A DNA stretch of 64,000 nt from Streptomyces sp. HD (GTDB lineage Bacteria; Actinomycetota; Actinomycetes; Streptomycetales; Streptomycetaceae), in contig NZ_JAQMYP010000003.1 in NCBI RefSeq assembly GCF_028369295.1, forward strand, positions 62,001-126,000, written 5' to 3'. Numbering within the stretch: position 1 is the stretch's first letter; each line of letters opens with the position of its first letter. Below, piece after piece: positions 7,999 through 16,673 of this stretch. The notes beneath the pieces are model-generated. The model saw only the letters and a list, made by a program, of their open reading frames with translations. It was not told where the DNA came from and did not search any database. The position numbers and the translations under genes are program-made.

Positions 7999-9402
7999 AT
8001 GTCCCCCGAACTCATCTCGATCCTCGTCCTCGCCGTGGTGTTCGTCATCGCCACGACCCGCTCGGTCAACATGGGCGCGCTCGCCTTCGCCGCCGCCTTC
8101 GCGGTCGGCACGCTGGTCGCCGACCTCGACGCGGACGGCATCTTCGCCGGCTTCCCCGGCGACCTGTTCGTCGTCCTCGTCGGCGTCACGTACCTCTTCG
8201 CGATCGCCCGCTCCAACGGCACCACCGACTGGCTGGTGCACGCCTCCGTCCGGCTCGTCCGGGGCCGGGTGGCGCTCATCCCCTGGGTGATGTTCGCCCT
8301 CACCGGCGCGCTCACCGCGATCGGCGCCGTGAGCCCGGCCGCCGTGGCGATCGTCGCGCCGATCGCGCTGAGCTTCGCCGCCCGTTACCGGATCAGCCCG
8401 CTGCTGATGGGCGCCATGGTCGTGCACGGCGCGCAGGGGGGCGGCTTCTCGCCGATCAGCATCTACGGCTCGATCGTCAACGGCATCGTCGAGCGGGAGA
8501 AGCTGCCGGGCAACGAGGTCACGCTGTTCCTGGCCTCGCTGATCGTCAATCTCGTCATCGCGGCGGTCGTGTTCGTCGCGTGCGGAGGGCTCCGCCTGTG
8601 GAGGCAGGGCTCGGTGACGAAGGGCGAGGCAGACGCCCCTAAGGGGCGCGGGGCTGCAATCGATGTGCGGCTACCGCCGCGTGGGCTCGACCAGCCACAA
8701 CGAAGCGACACAGGGACGACGACAGCTCCCGGCACCCACGCCTCCCCCACAACCACCACAACCGTCACCCGCGACACGACCCCCACCCCCACCGCCCCTC
8801 TCCCCCTCACCCCACCCCGAATCGCAACCCTCCTCTCCCTCATCGCCCTCGTCGTCGCCGTCCTGGTCTTCGACCTGGACGCCGGCCTGACCGCGATCAC
8901 CCTCGCCGTCGTCCTCAGCACCGTCTGGCCGGACGACAGCCGCAAGGCCGTCGGCGAGATCGCCTGGCCGACCGTGCTGCTGATCTGCGGTGTGCTGACC
9001 TACGTCGGCGTACTGGACGAGATGGGCACCATCACCTGGGCCGGCGAGGGCGTCGGCGGCATCGGCGTACCGCTGCTGGCCGCCGTACTGCTCTGCTACA
9101 TCGGCGCGATCGTCTCGGCGTTCGCCTCGTCCGTCGGCATCATGGGCGCGCTCATCCCGCTGGCCGTGCCGTTCCTGGCGCAGGGCGAGATCGGGGCGGT
9201 CGGGATGGTGGCGGCGCTCGCGGTGTCGGCGACGGTCGTGGACGTGAGCCCCTTCTCGACGAACGGCGCGCTGGTGCTGGCCGCGGCGCCCGATGTCGAC
9301 CGTGAGCGCTTCTTCCGGCAGCTGATGGTCTACGGAGGAATCGTGGTGGGGGTGGTGCCCGCGGTGGTGTGGCTGGTGATGGTTGTGCCGGGCTGGGGGT
9401 AG
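7999..9402 (+). CDS. MatC/SLC13-like dicarboxylate (malonate) carrier
   Basis: A 467-residue membrane protein of two similar halves of about five or six helices each, the layout of the ion-transporter superfamily that includes MatC. The first half contains GALTAIGAVSPAAVAIVAPIAL, the second a matching ASSVGIMGALIPLAVPF, the re-entrant regions that bind substrate. Between them lies a Thr/Pro-rich, hydrophilic linker of about 65 residues (nt 8625-8820) that includes a repeat-like DNA segment. Malonate is inferred from the MatB gene downstream and the GntR gene upstream. A TnpB-like element now separates it from matB. Confidence 0.82.
   Translation: MSPELISILVLAVVFVIATTRSVNMGALAFAAAFAVGTLVADLDADGIFAGFPGDLFVVLVGVTYLFAIARSNGTTDWLVHASVRLVRGRVALIPWVMFALTGALTAIGAVSPAAVAIVAPIALSFAARYRISPLLMGAMVVHGAQGGGFSPISIYGSIVNGIVEREKLPGNEVTLFLASLIVNLVIAAVVFVACGGLRLWRQGSVTKGEADAPKGRGAAIDVRLPPRGLDQPQRSDTGTTTAPGTHASPTTTTTVTRDTTPTPTAPLPLTPPRIATLLSLIALVVAVLVFDLDAGLTAITLAVVLSTVWPDDSRKAVGEIAWPTVLLICGVLTYVGVLDEMGTITWAGEGVGGIGVPLLAAVLLCYIGAIVSAFASSVGIMGALIPLAVPFLAQGEIGAVGMVAALAVSATVVDVSPFSTNGALVLAAAPDVDRERFFRQLMVYGGIVVGVVPAVVWLVMVVPGWG
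8634..8648. repeat. Copy of a Streptomyces-type GC palindrome inside the transporter linker
   Basis: CGCCCCTAAGGGGCG is a 15-bp odd palindrome followed by CGGGGCTG. The same core (AAGGGGCGCGGGG) occurs between genes at 56303 and 61790 in this window. Here it lies in the coding sequence of the hydrophilic linker and keeps the frame open. Confidence 0.5.
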
Positions 9403-11262
9403 TGAGCTGCTGCTGTGTAACAGCGCACAAGTGCGTTCTGGCATGTGCGAGCGAGTGTTCGGGCCGTGGCGTGCATCCCTCGCTGCGAATGAGAGTTCGC
9501 CTATCGAATGAGTGACCTTTGCAGATGGTGGTCGTTGGGTGTGATGGAGGGTTTCTTCGGGCCTGTAGGGGGGTGGTCGAAGTGGGCGGGCTGCGGGATG
9601 TGGCGGCGTCGTTCGTGGTGCCCGGCCCTGCGGGTGTCGCGGTCCGTGACCGGCTCAAACGCCTGACCGCCGGGGATGAGGAGGTGCTACGGCTGGTCGG
9701 CGACCATCTCGGCTCGCTCGCTTCCCGTGATCTGAAGACCCGTTGTGCCGTCGGGTTGGATCACGACGGCGACTCCTGGGCCGAGCGCAAGCGCCTTCTC
9801 ACCGCGCAGTCGTCCTCGCGCTGGGCCGGGTCGATCACGAAAGCCACGCACGATCAGTGGACTCTGGCGCGGCGTGCGCAGCTCGCGCACGTCCAGGGCC
9901 TGGAAGCCGGCGTACGCACGGTCGCGCACCGGTTGTCCCTGCCCGTGGGCGAGAAGGGAACCAAGCGCACGCCAGGCGGCTACCACAGCAGGCAGGAGTG
10001 GTTCGCCAAGTCCCGCCGTCTGCACGTCCTCGAAGACCGCCTCCAGACGGCGCGCACTGATTGGCGGGCCGGTGTCGTGCACGTGGTGCGTGGTGGGAAG
10101 CGGCTGCTGAACATCCGCCACCACCTCGATGCCGCTGAGCTCACCGAGCCGGAGTGGCGCGCCCGGTGGGAGGCCGGGCGTCGGTTTCTGCAGGCAGACG
10201 GCGAGTCCGGGAAGAGGTACGGCAACGAGACCATCCGCGTCAGCCCGGACGGCGAAGTGAGCATCAAGCTCCCGGCGCCGTTGGCGTATCTGGCGAACGC
10301 CCCGCACGGCCGGTACGTGCTCACCGCGCGGGTGGCGTTCGCGCACCGGGGCGAGCAGTGGCGCGACCGCGTGGCCGCGAACCGGGCCGTCGCCTACCGC
10401 GTCCACGAAGACACACTTCGCGGGCGCTGGTACCTCACCGCCTCGTGGGGCATCTCCCCGGTGACGACCGTGCCGCTGGCGGCGGCCCGCGCGAACGGGC
10501 TGATCGGTGTCGACACCAACGCCGACCACCTGGCCGCCTGGCGCCTCGACAACCACGGCAACCCCGTCGGCAAGCCGCTCCGGTTCGGCTACGACCTGAC
10601 CGGCACCGCCTCCCACCGAGACGCCCAAGTCCGCCACGCCCTCACCCGCCTGTTGCACTTCGCCAAACGCCATGGCCTGGCGATCGCGGTCGAAGACCTC
10701 GACTTCGCAGCGGAGAAGACCCGCGAGAAGCACGGCAGGCGCAAGCGGTTCCGCAGGCTGATCAGCGGCATGCCCGTGGCCAGGCTGCGCTCCCGACTGA
10801 TGTCGATGGCCGCCGAACTCGGCATCCCCCTCGTCGCCGTCGACCCCGCCTACACCTCCCGATGGGGCGCCCAGCACTGGCAAAAGCCCCTCACCAGCAA
10901 GACCGGGAAACCCACCCGTCACGATGCCGCGAGCATCGCGATCGGACGACGCGCCCTCGGACACCCGATCCGGCGACGGACGGCACCGCCCCACGACGAC
11001 CGGAGTGATCGTCGCGGGCATCGGACCGCCCAGGCCGGACCAGGCACCCGCGGACGTGAGGAAACCCGCCCTCGTATCCCCGGACCGCGCACACGATGCG
11101 ACGGGACCGGATACGGAGCGAACGCGGGAGACCAGCGTGCCCAACACCGTTCGGAGCGCGCGGCTGAGCATGGGTACTGGCGACAGGACCCACTCCCGCT
11201 CAGTCTTTAGGGACGGTAGGCCGGTGGACGACAACACTCGGTGTCCGTTGAATAGTTAAGGA
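9403..11262 (+). mobile_element. IS200/IS605-related element carrying only a TnpB-like gene
   Basis: The interval between the transporter stop and the matB ribosome site holds one TnpB-like gene and no tnpA. A small hairpin (CGCAC AA GTGCG, 9424-9435) lies near the left side, and another (ACAC/GTGT around 11233-11243) lies near the right, just before TTGAATAGTTAA. Subterminal hairpins rather than inverted repeats are the IS605 pattern. Exact ends cannot be fixed without an empty site. The 3' coding end and right flank (about 11000-11260) are where a guide (omega) RNA would be expected in this family. Confidence 0.5.
9525..11210 (+). CDS. TnpB-like RuvC-fold nuclease (IS200/IS605 accessory protein family)
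   Basis: About 561 residues. The RuvC-like active-site residues can be placed: Asp in LIGVDTNADHLAAW, Glu in IAVEDLDFA, and Asp in TRHDAASIAIGRRAL. The stretch PLVAVDPAYTSRWGAQHW matches the TnpB 'DPAYTS' landmark, but the four-Cys zinc ribbon that normally follows is missing. The last 75 residues, after IGRRALGHP, are Arg/Gly/Pro rich and may reflect constraint on an overlapping RNA. TnpB proteins are RNA-guided DNA nucleases that help retain the element. ATG at 9525 is used; a TTG at 9519 or internal GTGs are possible. It interrupts the malonate gene set. Confidence 0.8.
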   Translation: MVVVGCDGGFLRACRGVVEVGGLRDVAASFVVPGPAGVAVRDRLKRLTAGDEEVLRLVGDHLGSLASRDLKTRCAVGLDHDGDSWAERKRLLTAQSSSRWAGSITKATHDQWTLARRAQLAHVQGLEAGVRTVAHRLSLPVGEKGTKRTPGGYHSRQEWFAKSRRLHVLEDRLQTARTDWRAGVVHVVRGGKRLLNIRHHLDAAELTEPEWRARWEAGRRFLQADGESGKRYGNETIRVSPDGEVSIKLPAPLAYLANAPHGRYVLTARVAFAHRGEQWRDRVAANRAVAYRVHEDTLRGRWYLTASWGISPVTTVPLAAARANGLIGVDTNADHLAAWRLDNHGNPVGKPLRFGYDLTGTASHRDAQVRHALTRLLHFAKRHGLAIAVEDLDFAAEKTREKHGRRKRFRRLISGMPVARLRSRLMSMAAELGIPLVAVDPAYTSRWGAQHWQKPLTSKTGKPTRHDAASIAIGRRALGHPIRRRTAPPHDDRSDRRGHRTAQAGPGTRGREETRPRIPGPRTRCDGTGYGANAGDQRAQHRSERAAEHGYWRQDPLPLSL

Positions 11263-11271
11263 GTACGACGC

Positions 11272-12777
11272 GTGTCCTCTCTCTTCCCGACCCTGACCGG
11301 CAGCCGGGCGGCCGACCGGCCGGCCCTGCGGTTCGGCGACCGTTCCCTGACGTACGGCGAACTCGGCGCCGCCTCCGGAGCCCTCGCGGCGCGGATCGGC
11401 GAGGCTGGCAGAGTGGCCGTCTGGGCGACCCCGGCGCTGGAGACCGCCGTCGCCGTGGTGGCGGCGCTGGAGGCCGGGATCGCCGCCGTACCGCTCAACC
11501 CGAAGTCGGGGGAGAAGGAGCTGGGGCACATCCTGTCGGACAGTGCGCCGAGCCTGGTGCTGGCCGCGCCGGGTGACCAACTTCCCGCTCCGCTACGGGA
11601 GTTGGAGCGGCTGGACGTCGACGTACGGGCGGTCGGCCCCCGCCCCGACGAGCAGGCCGACGGCCAGGCGGCCGACCAGACCGGCGCGCAGGTCGGCACA
11701 CAGGACGGCGCACAGGTCGGCGAGAACTACCCCGCCCTGATCGTCTACACCTCCGGCACCACCGGCCCGCCCAAGGGCGCCGTCATCCCGCGCCGGGCGA
11801 TCGCCACCACCCTGGACGCGCTCGCCGACGCCTGGCAGTGGACCGGCGACGACGTCCTCGTCCACGGTCTGCCCCTGTTCCATGTGCACGGCCTGGTCCT
11901 CGGCATCCTGGGCCCGCTGCGCCGGGGCGGATCGGTCCGCCACCTCGGCCGCTTCAGCACGGAGGGCGTGACGCGCGAGCTGACCGGCGGCGCGACCATG
12001 CTGTTCGGCGTGCCGACGATGTACCACCGCATCGCCCAGGCGCTCCCCGAGGAGCCGGAGCTGGCGAAGGCGCTGGGCAGGGCCCGGCTGCTGGTTTCGG
12101 GGTCGGCCGCGCTCCCCGTGCACGACCACGAGCGGATCACGGCCGCGACCGGGCAGCGGGTCGTCGAGCGGTACGGCATGACGGAGACGCTGATGAACAC
12201 CAGCATCCGGGCGGACGGCGAGCCGAGGGCCGGTACGGTCGGCGTGCCACTGCCGGGCGTGGAGCTGCGGCTCGTGGAGGAGGACGGCGCGCCGATCACG
12301 TCGTACGACGGCGAGACGGTCGGCGAGATCCAGGTGCGCGGCCCGAACCTGTTCACCGAGTACCTCAACCGCCCGGACGCGACGGCCGAGGCGTTCACGG
12401 CGGACGGCTGGTTCCGCACCGGCGACATGGCGGTGCGCGATCCCGACGGGTACGTCCGTATCGTCGGCCGGAAGGCCACCGACCTGATCAAGAGCGGGGG
12501 GTACAAGATCGGGGCGGGCGAGATCGAGAACGCGCTCCTCGAACACCCCGGGGTGCGGGAGGCCGCCGTCACCGGGGAGCCGGACGCGGACCTGGGCGAG
12601 CGGATCGTCGCGTGGGTGGTCCCGGCCGATCCCCAGTCGCCGCCCGATGCGGGCGAGTTGGCCGACCATGTCGCCTCCCGCCTGGCGCCGCACAAGCGTC
12701 CCCGCACGGTGCGCTACCTGGACGCCCTCCCCCGCAACGACATGGGGAAGATCATGAAGCGGGCGCTGACCTCATGA
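11272..12777 (+). CDS. matB: Malonyl-CoA synthetase (MatB-type acyl-CoA ligase)
   Basis: A 501-residue ANL-superfamily ligase that activates malonate or methylmalonate with ATP and joins it to CoA, giving malonyl-CoA extender units for fatty-acid and polyketide synthesis. Motifs in order: the P-loop-like YTSGTTGPPKGAV, the AMP-binding ERYGMTETLM, the hinge Asp region WFRTGDMAVRDPDGYVRIVGR, and the catalytic Lys near the end in NDMGKIMKR. A small-residue loop replaces the bulky acyl pocket, as in MatB. Start GTG 11272 is preceded by AAGGAG. The stop overlaps the next start (ATGA). Closely related to the characterised S. coelicolor MatB as far as I recall. Confidence 0.9.
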   Translation: MSSLFPTLTGSRAADRPALRFGDRSLTYGELGAASGALAARIGEAGRVAVWATPALETAVAVVAALEAGIAAVPLNPKSGEKELGHILSDSAPSLVLAAPGDQLPAPLRELERLDVDVRAVGPRPDEQADGQAADQTGAQVGTQDGAQVGENYPALIVYTSGTTGPPKGAVIPRRAIATTLDALADAWQWTGDDVLVHGLPLFHVHGLVLGILGPLRRGGSVRHLGRFSTEGVTRELTGGATMLFGVPTMYHRIAQALPEEPELAKALGRARLLVSGSAALPVHDHERITAATGQRVVERYGMTETLMNTSIRADGEPRAGTVGVPLPGVELRLVEEDGAPITSYDGETVGEIQVRGPNLFTEYLNRPDATAEAFTADGWFRTGDMAVRDPDGYVRIVGRKATDLIKSGGYKIGAGEIENALLEHPGVREAAVTGEPDADLGERIVAWVVPADPQSPPDAGELADHVASRLAPHKRPRTVRYLDALPRNDMGKIMKRALTS

Positions 12778-14420
12778 CGGAGCGGCTCGCGGCACGCCAG
12801 GTCGTCGCCCTGCTGACCGACGACTCCTCATTCACCGAACTCTCGTACCCGCCAGGGGAGTCGGACTGGAAGCCGGACAGGAAGCCCGGTCCCGACGGCC
12901 CTCTCGCCTGGCACGGCTACGACGCCTCGCGCGCCCGCGCCGCCGAGCGCACGGGCGAGGAGGAGTCGGTGATCTGCGGCACCGGCACCGTCGGCGGCAC
13001 CCGCGCGGTCCTGATCGCGTTCGAGTTCGGCTTCCTGGGCGGCTCGCTGGGCGAACGCACCGGTGACCGGCTGGAGGCGGCGTACGCATACGCCCGCGCC
13101 CGCCGCCTCCCGGTGGTGCCGTTGGTGGCGACGGGCGGCAGCCGTATGCAGGAGGGCATGCTCGCCCTGACCCAACTCCAGCGCGTGGCACGGCAGTCGG
13201 CGCTCACGAGAGAGGCCGGGCTCCCGCAGATCGCGGTACTGCGGGATCCGACCACCGGCGGCGGCTGGGCCACCCTCGGCGCGGGCGCCGACGTCACCCT
13301 CGCCCTGCCGGGCGCCCAGATCGGCTTCGCCGGCTCCAGGGTCCGCCCACCCGACGCGGACCCGGCGGCGTACACGGCGGAGGCCCAGCTGGCGGCGGGG
13401 GCGGTGGACGCGGTGGTACGACCGGGCGAGCTGCGCGGAGAACTGGCCCGGTGGCTACGCCTGCTGACGGCCCCCTCCACCGCCGCGGCCCCGCCACCGC
13501 GCCCTCTCGCCGAGACCGGGCCGACCAGCACGACCGGCCCTACGGATACGCCCGGCCCGACCAGTACACCCAGCCCGACCAGTACACCCAGCCCGACCAG
13601 TACACCCAGCCCGACCGGTACACCCGGCCCGACCAGTACACCCAGCCCGACCGGTACACCCAGCCCGACCGGTACACCCAGCCCGACCGGTACACCCAGC
13701 CCGACGGGTACACCCAGCCCGGCCGCGACCGACCTGCCGACAACCGGTCTACCGGACGTCGGCCCGCACGGCACCCGGCCGCACCCCACCTCTCTCCCCA
13801 CCACCGGCTGGGACGCCGTCCTCCGCGCCCGTTCGCCCCGGCGGCCGCGCGCGACGGCGTATCTGGCGGCCTACTTCACTCACCGCGTCGCGATCAGCGG
13901 CGACCGCTGCGGCGGTACCGACCCCGACGGCATGCTGTGCGGCTTCGGCGAGCACGAGGGCCGTACGGTCGCCTACGCCGCGCAGACCGGGACCGCCACC
14001 CGCCCCGCCGGCTACCGCACCGCCGCCCGGCTGATCCGCCTCGCGGACCGGCTCGGCATCCCGGTGCTGACCCTGGTGGACACGCCGGGCGCGGCGAACG
14101 ACGCGGAGGCCGAGCGGCAGGGCGCGGGCGCGGCGATCGCGGACCTGTTCGGTGCGGTGGCCGCCGCCCGCGTCCCGATCACGACGCTGCTGATCGGCGA
14201 GGGCGGCTCGGGCGGCGCGCTGGCGCTCGCGGCACCCGGCAACACCTGGGCCACGCCGGACAGCTACTTCTCCGTCATCGCACCGGAGCTGGCGGCGGCC
14301 ATCCTCAAGCGGGAGGCGGGGGAGGTGGAGGCGACGGCGGATCAGCTTCGGGTACGGCCGCAGGACCTGGTCGAGCTGGGGGTCGTACGGGGCATCGTCG
14401 GCGCCCCGGGAGGCGACTGA
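12774..14420 (+). CDS. Fused carboxyltransferase (AccD/AccA-like halves) with Pro/Thr repeat linker
   Basis: A 548-residue protein of two crotonase-like halves. The N-terminal half (about 1-240) has the AccD-like [19 protein letters not shown] and [12 protein letters not shown] but no Cys4 zinc finger. The C-terminal half (about 345-548) has the AccA-like [17 protein letters not shown] and [13 protein letters not shown]. Such proteins move a carboxyl group between biotin or decarboxylated acyl-CoA and acyl-CoA. Between the halves is a linker made of tandem 18-bp repeats coding Pro, Ser and Thr. It is translationally coupled to matB by ATGA, so it probably acts on malonyl- or methylmalonyl-CoA. 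No biotin protein or biotin carboxylase is nearby. Confidence 0.8.
   Translation: MTERLAARQVVALLTDDSSFTELSYPPGESDWKPDRKPGPDGPLAWHGYDASRARAAERTGEEESVICGTGTVGGTRAVLIAFEFGFLGGSLGERTGDRLEAAYAYARARRLPVVPLVATGGSRMQEGMLALTQLQRVARQSALTREAGLPQIAVLRDPTTGGGWATLGAGADVTLALPGAQIGFAGSRVRPPDADPAAYTAEAQLAAGAVDAVVRPGELRGELARWLRLLTAPSTAAAPPPRPLAETGPTSTTGPTDTPGPTSTPSPTSTPSPTSTPSPTGTPGPTSTPSPTGTPSPTGTPSPTGTPSPTGTPSPAATDLPTTGLPDVGPHGTRPHPTSLPTTGWDAVLRARSPRRPRATAYLAAYFTHRVAISGDRCGGTDPDGMLCGFGEHEGRTVAYAAQTGTATRPAGYRTAARLIRLADRLGIPVLTLVDTPGAANDAEAERQGAGAAIADLFGAVAAARVPITTLLIGEGGSGGALALAAPGNTWATPDSYFSVIAPELAAAILKREAGEVEATADQLRVRPQDLVELGVVRGIVGAPGGD
13555..13728 (+). repeat. Tandem 18-bp repeats in the carboxyltransferase linker
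   Basis: About nine to ten head-to-tail units close to GTACACCCAGCCCGACC, differing at one or two positions (A/G at the start, A/G in the middle), encode [12 protein letters not shown]. The run is in frame and free of stops in more than one frame, so copy number can change by slippage without breaking the protein. Confidence 0.85.
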
Positions 14421-14529
14421 CGTCGCCACGCTCCGCGAATCCTGCACAGAGGAACCCGGGACATCTCCAAGTGACGTCCGCAACAATGGAGTTCAGCGAG
14501 GTCACACCACGGGGGAAGCGAGCGGCGCC

Positions 14530-14955
14530 ATGGACGGGTTGATGGAGTTCGAGACCGACGGCGGCGCCCGGGTCGTCGTGGAGGGCGTCGAGGACGAGCA
14601 CGGCGCCCGTCTCGTCTCGCGCGGCGGCGACGGCCCGGCCCGGGCGGCGCGCACCTTCGAGAGCGCCCTGGACGGGGTCCGCGCGGCGGCCGACTCCGCG
14701 CTGCGGGTCTTCCGGGACGGCTCCCTCAAGCCGGACACCGTGGAACTCGAATTCGGCGTGAAGCTCACCGCGGAGGCCGGGGCCGTCATCGCCAAGGGGA
14801 GCACGGAGGGCCACCTGGTGGTGAAACTCAGCTGGGCCCCCGACCGGTCCCCGGCGAGCCGGGAAGCCAGTACCTCGGCGGACCGGGAAGCCAGCGCCTC
14901 GGCGGACCGGGAAGCCAGTGCCTCGGCGGATCAGGAGCCCGCCGGACAGTCATGA
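14530..14955 (+). CDS. Trypsin-co-occurring domain (Trypco1/CU044_2847-type) protein
   Basis: A 141-residue acidic protein. Residues 1-100 form a small alpha/beta domain (MEFETDGGARVVVEG at the start; VELEFGVKLTAEAGAVIAKG and HLVVKLSW at the end) that matches the Trypco1 domain I know from genes next to trypsin-like proteases in NTP-dependent conflict systems. The C-terminus is a low-complexity tail with three near-identical copies of (T/A)SADREAS. It overlaps the trypsin/VMAP gene by ATGA (14952-14955), so the two are coupled. Function is unknown; it may gate or recruit the protease. Confidence 0.7.
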   Translation: MDGLMEFETDGGARVVVEGVEDEHGARLVSRGGDGPARAARTFESALDGVRAAADSALRVFRDGSLKPDTVELEFGVKLTAEAGAVIAKGSTEGHLVVKLSWAPDRSPASREASTSADREASASADREASASADQEPAGQS

Positions 14956-16631
14956 GCAGCGTCGCCTGGCACGCGCGGATCGTCTGCGGAGGCGAGGTCG
15001 GCGCGGGCTTCCTGATCTCCCCGCGCCGTGTGCTCACCTGTGCGCACGTCGTCCGACGGAGCGGCGACGCGGAAGTCACCGTGGCCTTCCCGCAGTGCGG
15101 ACGGCTCGGCGAGGTGCCCGCCGGCGTCGTCGCGCACGGCGGCTGGGCGGGCGAGCCCAACGACCCGGGCGACCTGGCCGTCCTCGAACTGGACCACGAG
15201 GTGCCCCTGACCCCGGCCGTCTTCGCACCGCCCGACGCGGAGTACGGCGATCCGGCCCCCACCCTCACCGCGTACGGCTTCCCCAAGGGCTACGACGAGG
15301 GCCTGCTCGCCTCGTTCACGGCCGTGTCGCGCACGCTGATCGCCGACGAGTGGGTCCAGCTGGTGGCGACGACGGGGTACGGCCCGGCGCTGACGGCCGG
15401 GTACAGCGGAGCCGCGGTGACCCTGCCGGACAACCGGGTGGTCGGCATGGTCACCTCGATCGCGGGCGGGCGCGACGGGCGGACCGGCCGGATGGTCCCC
15501 AGCCACGTCATGGCCCGCCACCACCCCGCGCTGGGCGCCATGATCCCGACGCCCGGTCACCACCCGGACGCCAAGAGGCGGCTGTACGCGCTGGTGGAAC
15601 GGGCGGTGCGGAGCAAGCTGGCGGTCGCACCGGAGCAGTTGTACCTCGACGCCGTGCATCCGCACGGTCCGCCGCTGCCGCCCGAAGGGTTCCCCGATCT
15701 GTGGCGGGCGGCCCTGTTCGTGCAGTGCGAGGTCCCGGACCCCGAGGCGGTGACCCGGTTCGCGAACCGGCTCGCCCAGCTGCTCCACGCGCCTGCGCCC
15801 TCGTCGCCGCCCTCGCCCTTGTCCCGGAAGGCGGCCTGGTCCCCGATCCTCGTCGAGCTGGGCCGCAGCGGGGCCGGTGCCGACCAGGTCACCGTCGCGG
15901 TGTCCGCGTACCGGGACGGACAGCGCCGTCCGGTGGGCACCGATCGACGTCCGCGAAACCGCGTGCGGGCGTACGTCCAGCAGCTCATCGACGCCGCCTT
16001 CGCGCAACTAGCTCCCGGTGCCGATGAGTTGATCGTCTTCGTGCTGCCCCGGGAATGGCTGAACGAGCCGGTGGCACACTGGGAGTGCAGCGCCGACGAC
16101 TCCACCCCGCTGGGCTGCGCCCACCCCCTCGTCGTCACGGAGCAGTCCCGGCACCACAGTGGCCGGCTGCGTCACGAGCTGACGAAGAAGTGGCGGCAAC
16201 AGGACGCCCGTACCGAGGCCGCCGTGCACCGCGTCGACTGCGGCACCCGGGAGCGGGCGGCCGGCCTCCGCAAGCGGTTCCGCGACGACGAGGCGCACCT
16301 GGCGGCGTTCGCGGCACCACCGGCGGCCGTCGAGGAGTACTTCCACGTCGGCATCAACTTCCCGGTGCCGGTGCTGCTGTGGCCACGCACCGGCTGCCCC
16401 GGCCCGGCGCACGACACGCCCTGCGACGGCAGCGCCTTCCTCGACGAACTCGCCGCCTCCATAGCCGCCGTCCCGCCGGCCGAACTCCCCCGCCACGTCC
16501 GGGCGTTGCGGGAGACCGCGGACGCCTCCGACGACCCGGCCCGGCACTGGGCGGCGTCCGTCCAGCTGCTGTGGGACGACCCACGCTGCTGTCCCGAACC
16601 CCCCGCCTCCCTGCACTCCCCCGTCGCCTGA
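14952..16631 (+). CDS. Trypsin-like protease fused to a VMAP-C-type domain
   Basis: 559 residues. The N-terminal 200 form a chymotrypsin-fold serine protease with His32 in LTCAHVV, Asp74 in GDLAVLEL and Ser152 in GYSGAAV (in place of GDSGGP). There is no signal peptide, so it acts in the cytosol. The rest carries ADELIVFVLPREWLNEPVAHW and a following TPLGCAHPLVVTEQSR, which I match to the C-terminal domain of vWA-MoxR-associated proteins (VMAP-C). In the proposed model VMAP couples sensing by the MoxR/vWA pair to an effector, here the protease. The MoxR gene starts 42 nt downstream behind GGAGAGGAA. Confidence 0.75.
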   Translation: MSSVAWHARIVCGGEVGAGFLISPRRVLTCAHVVRRSGDAEVTVAFPQCGRLGEVPAGVVAHGGWAGEPNDPGDLAVLELDHEVPLTPAVFAPPDAEYGDPAPTLTAYGFPKGYDEGLLASFTAVSRTLIADEWVQLVATTGYGPALTAGYSGAAVTLPDNRVVGMVTSIAGGRDGRTGRMVPSHVMARHHPALGAMIPTPGHHPDAKRRLYALVERAVRSKLAVAPEQLYLDAVHPHGPPLPPEGFPDLWRAALFVQCEVPDPEAVTRFANRLAQLLHAPAPSSPPSPLSRKAAWSPILVELGRSGAGADQVTVAVSAYRDGQRRPVGTDRRPRNRVRAYVQQLIDAAFAQLAPGADELIVFVLPREWLNEPVAHWECSADDSTPLGCAHPLVVTEQSRHHSGRLRHELTKKWRQQDARTEAAVHRVDCGTRERAAGLRKRFRDDEAHLAAFAAPPAAVEEYFHVGINFPVPVLLWPRTGCPGPAHDTPCDGSAFLDELAASIAAVPPAELPRHVRALRETADASDDPARHWAASVQLLWDDPRCCPEPPASLHSPVA

Positions 16632-16673
16632 ACCGCCGTACCGACCACGACCACCGGAGAGGAACAGGAACAC

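Noticed and set aside
11838..12773. Extension of the carboxyltransferase frame upstream through matB
   Set aside because: It overlaps matB fully in another frame; the ATGA junction at 12774 gives the true start.
13519..13740. CRISPR array
   Set aside because: The units are directly adjacent 18-bp coding repeats with no spacers; no CRISPR array was seen anywhere in the window.
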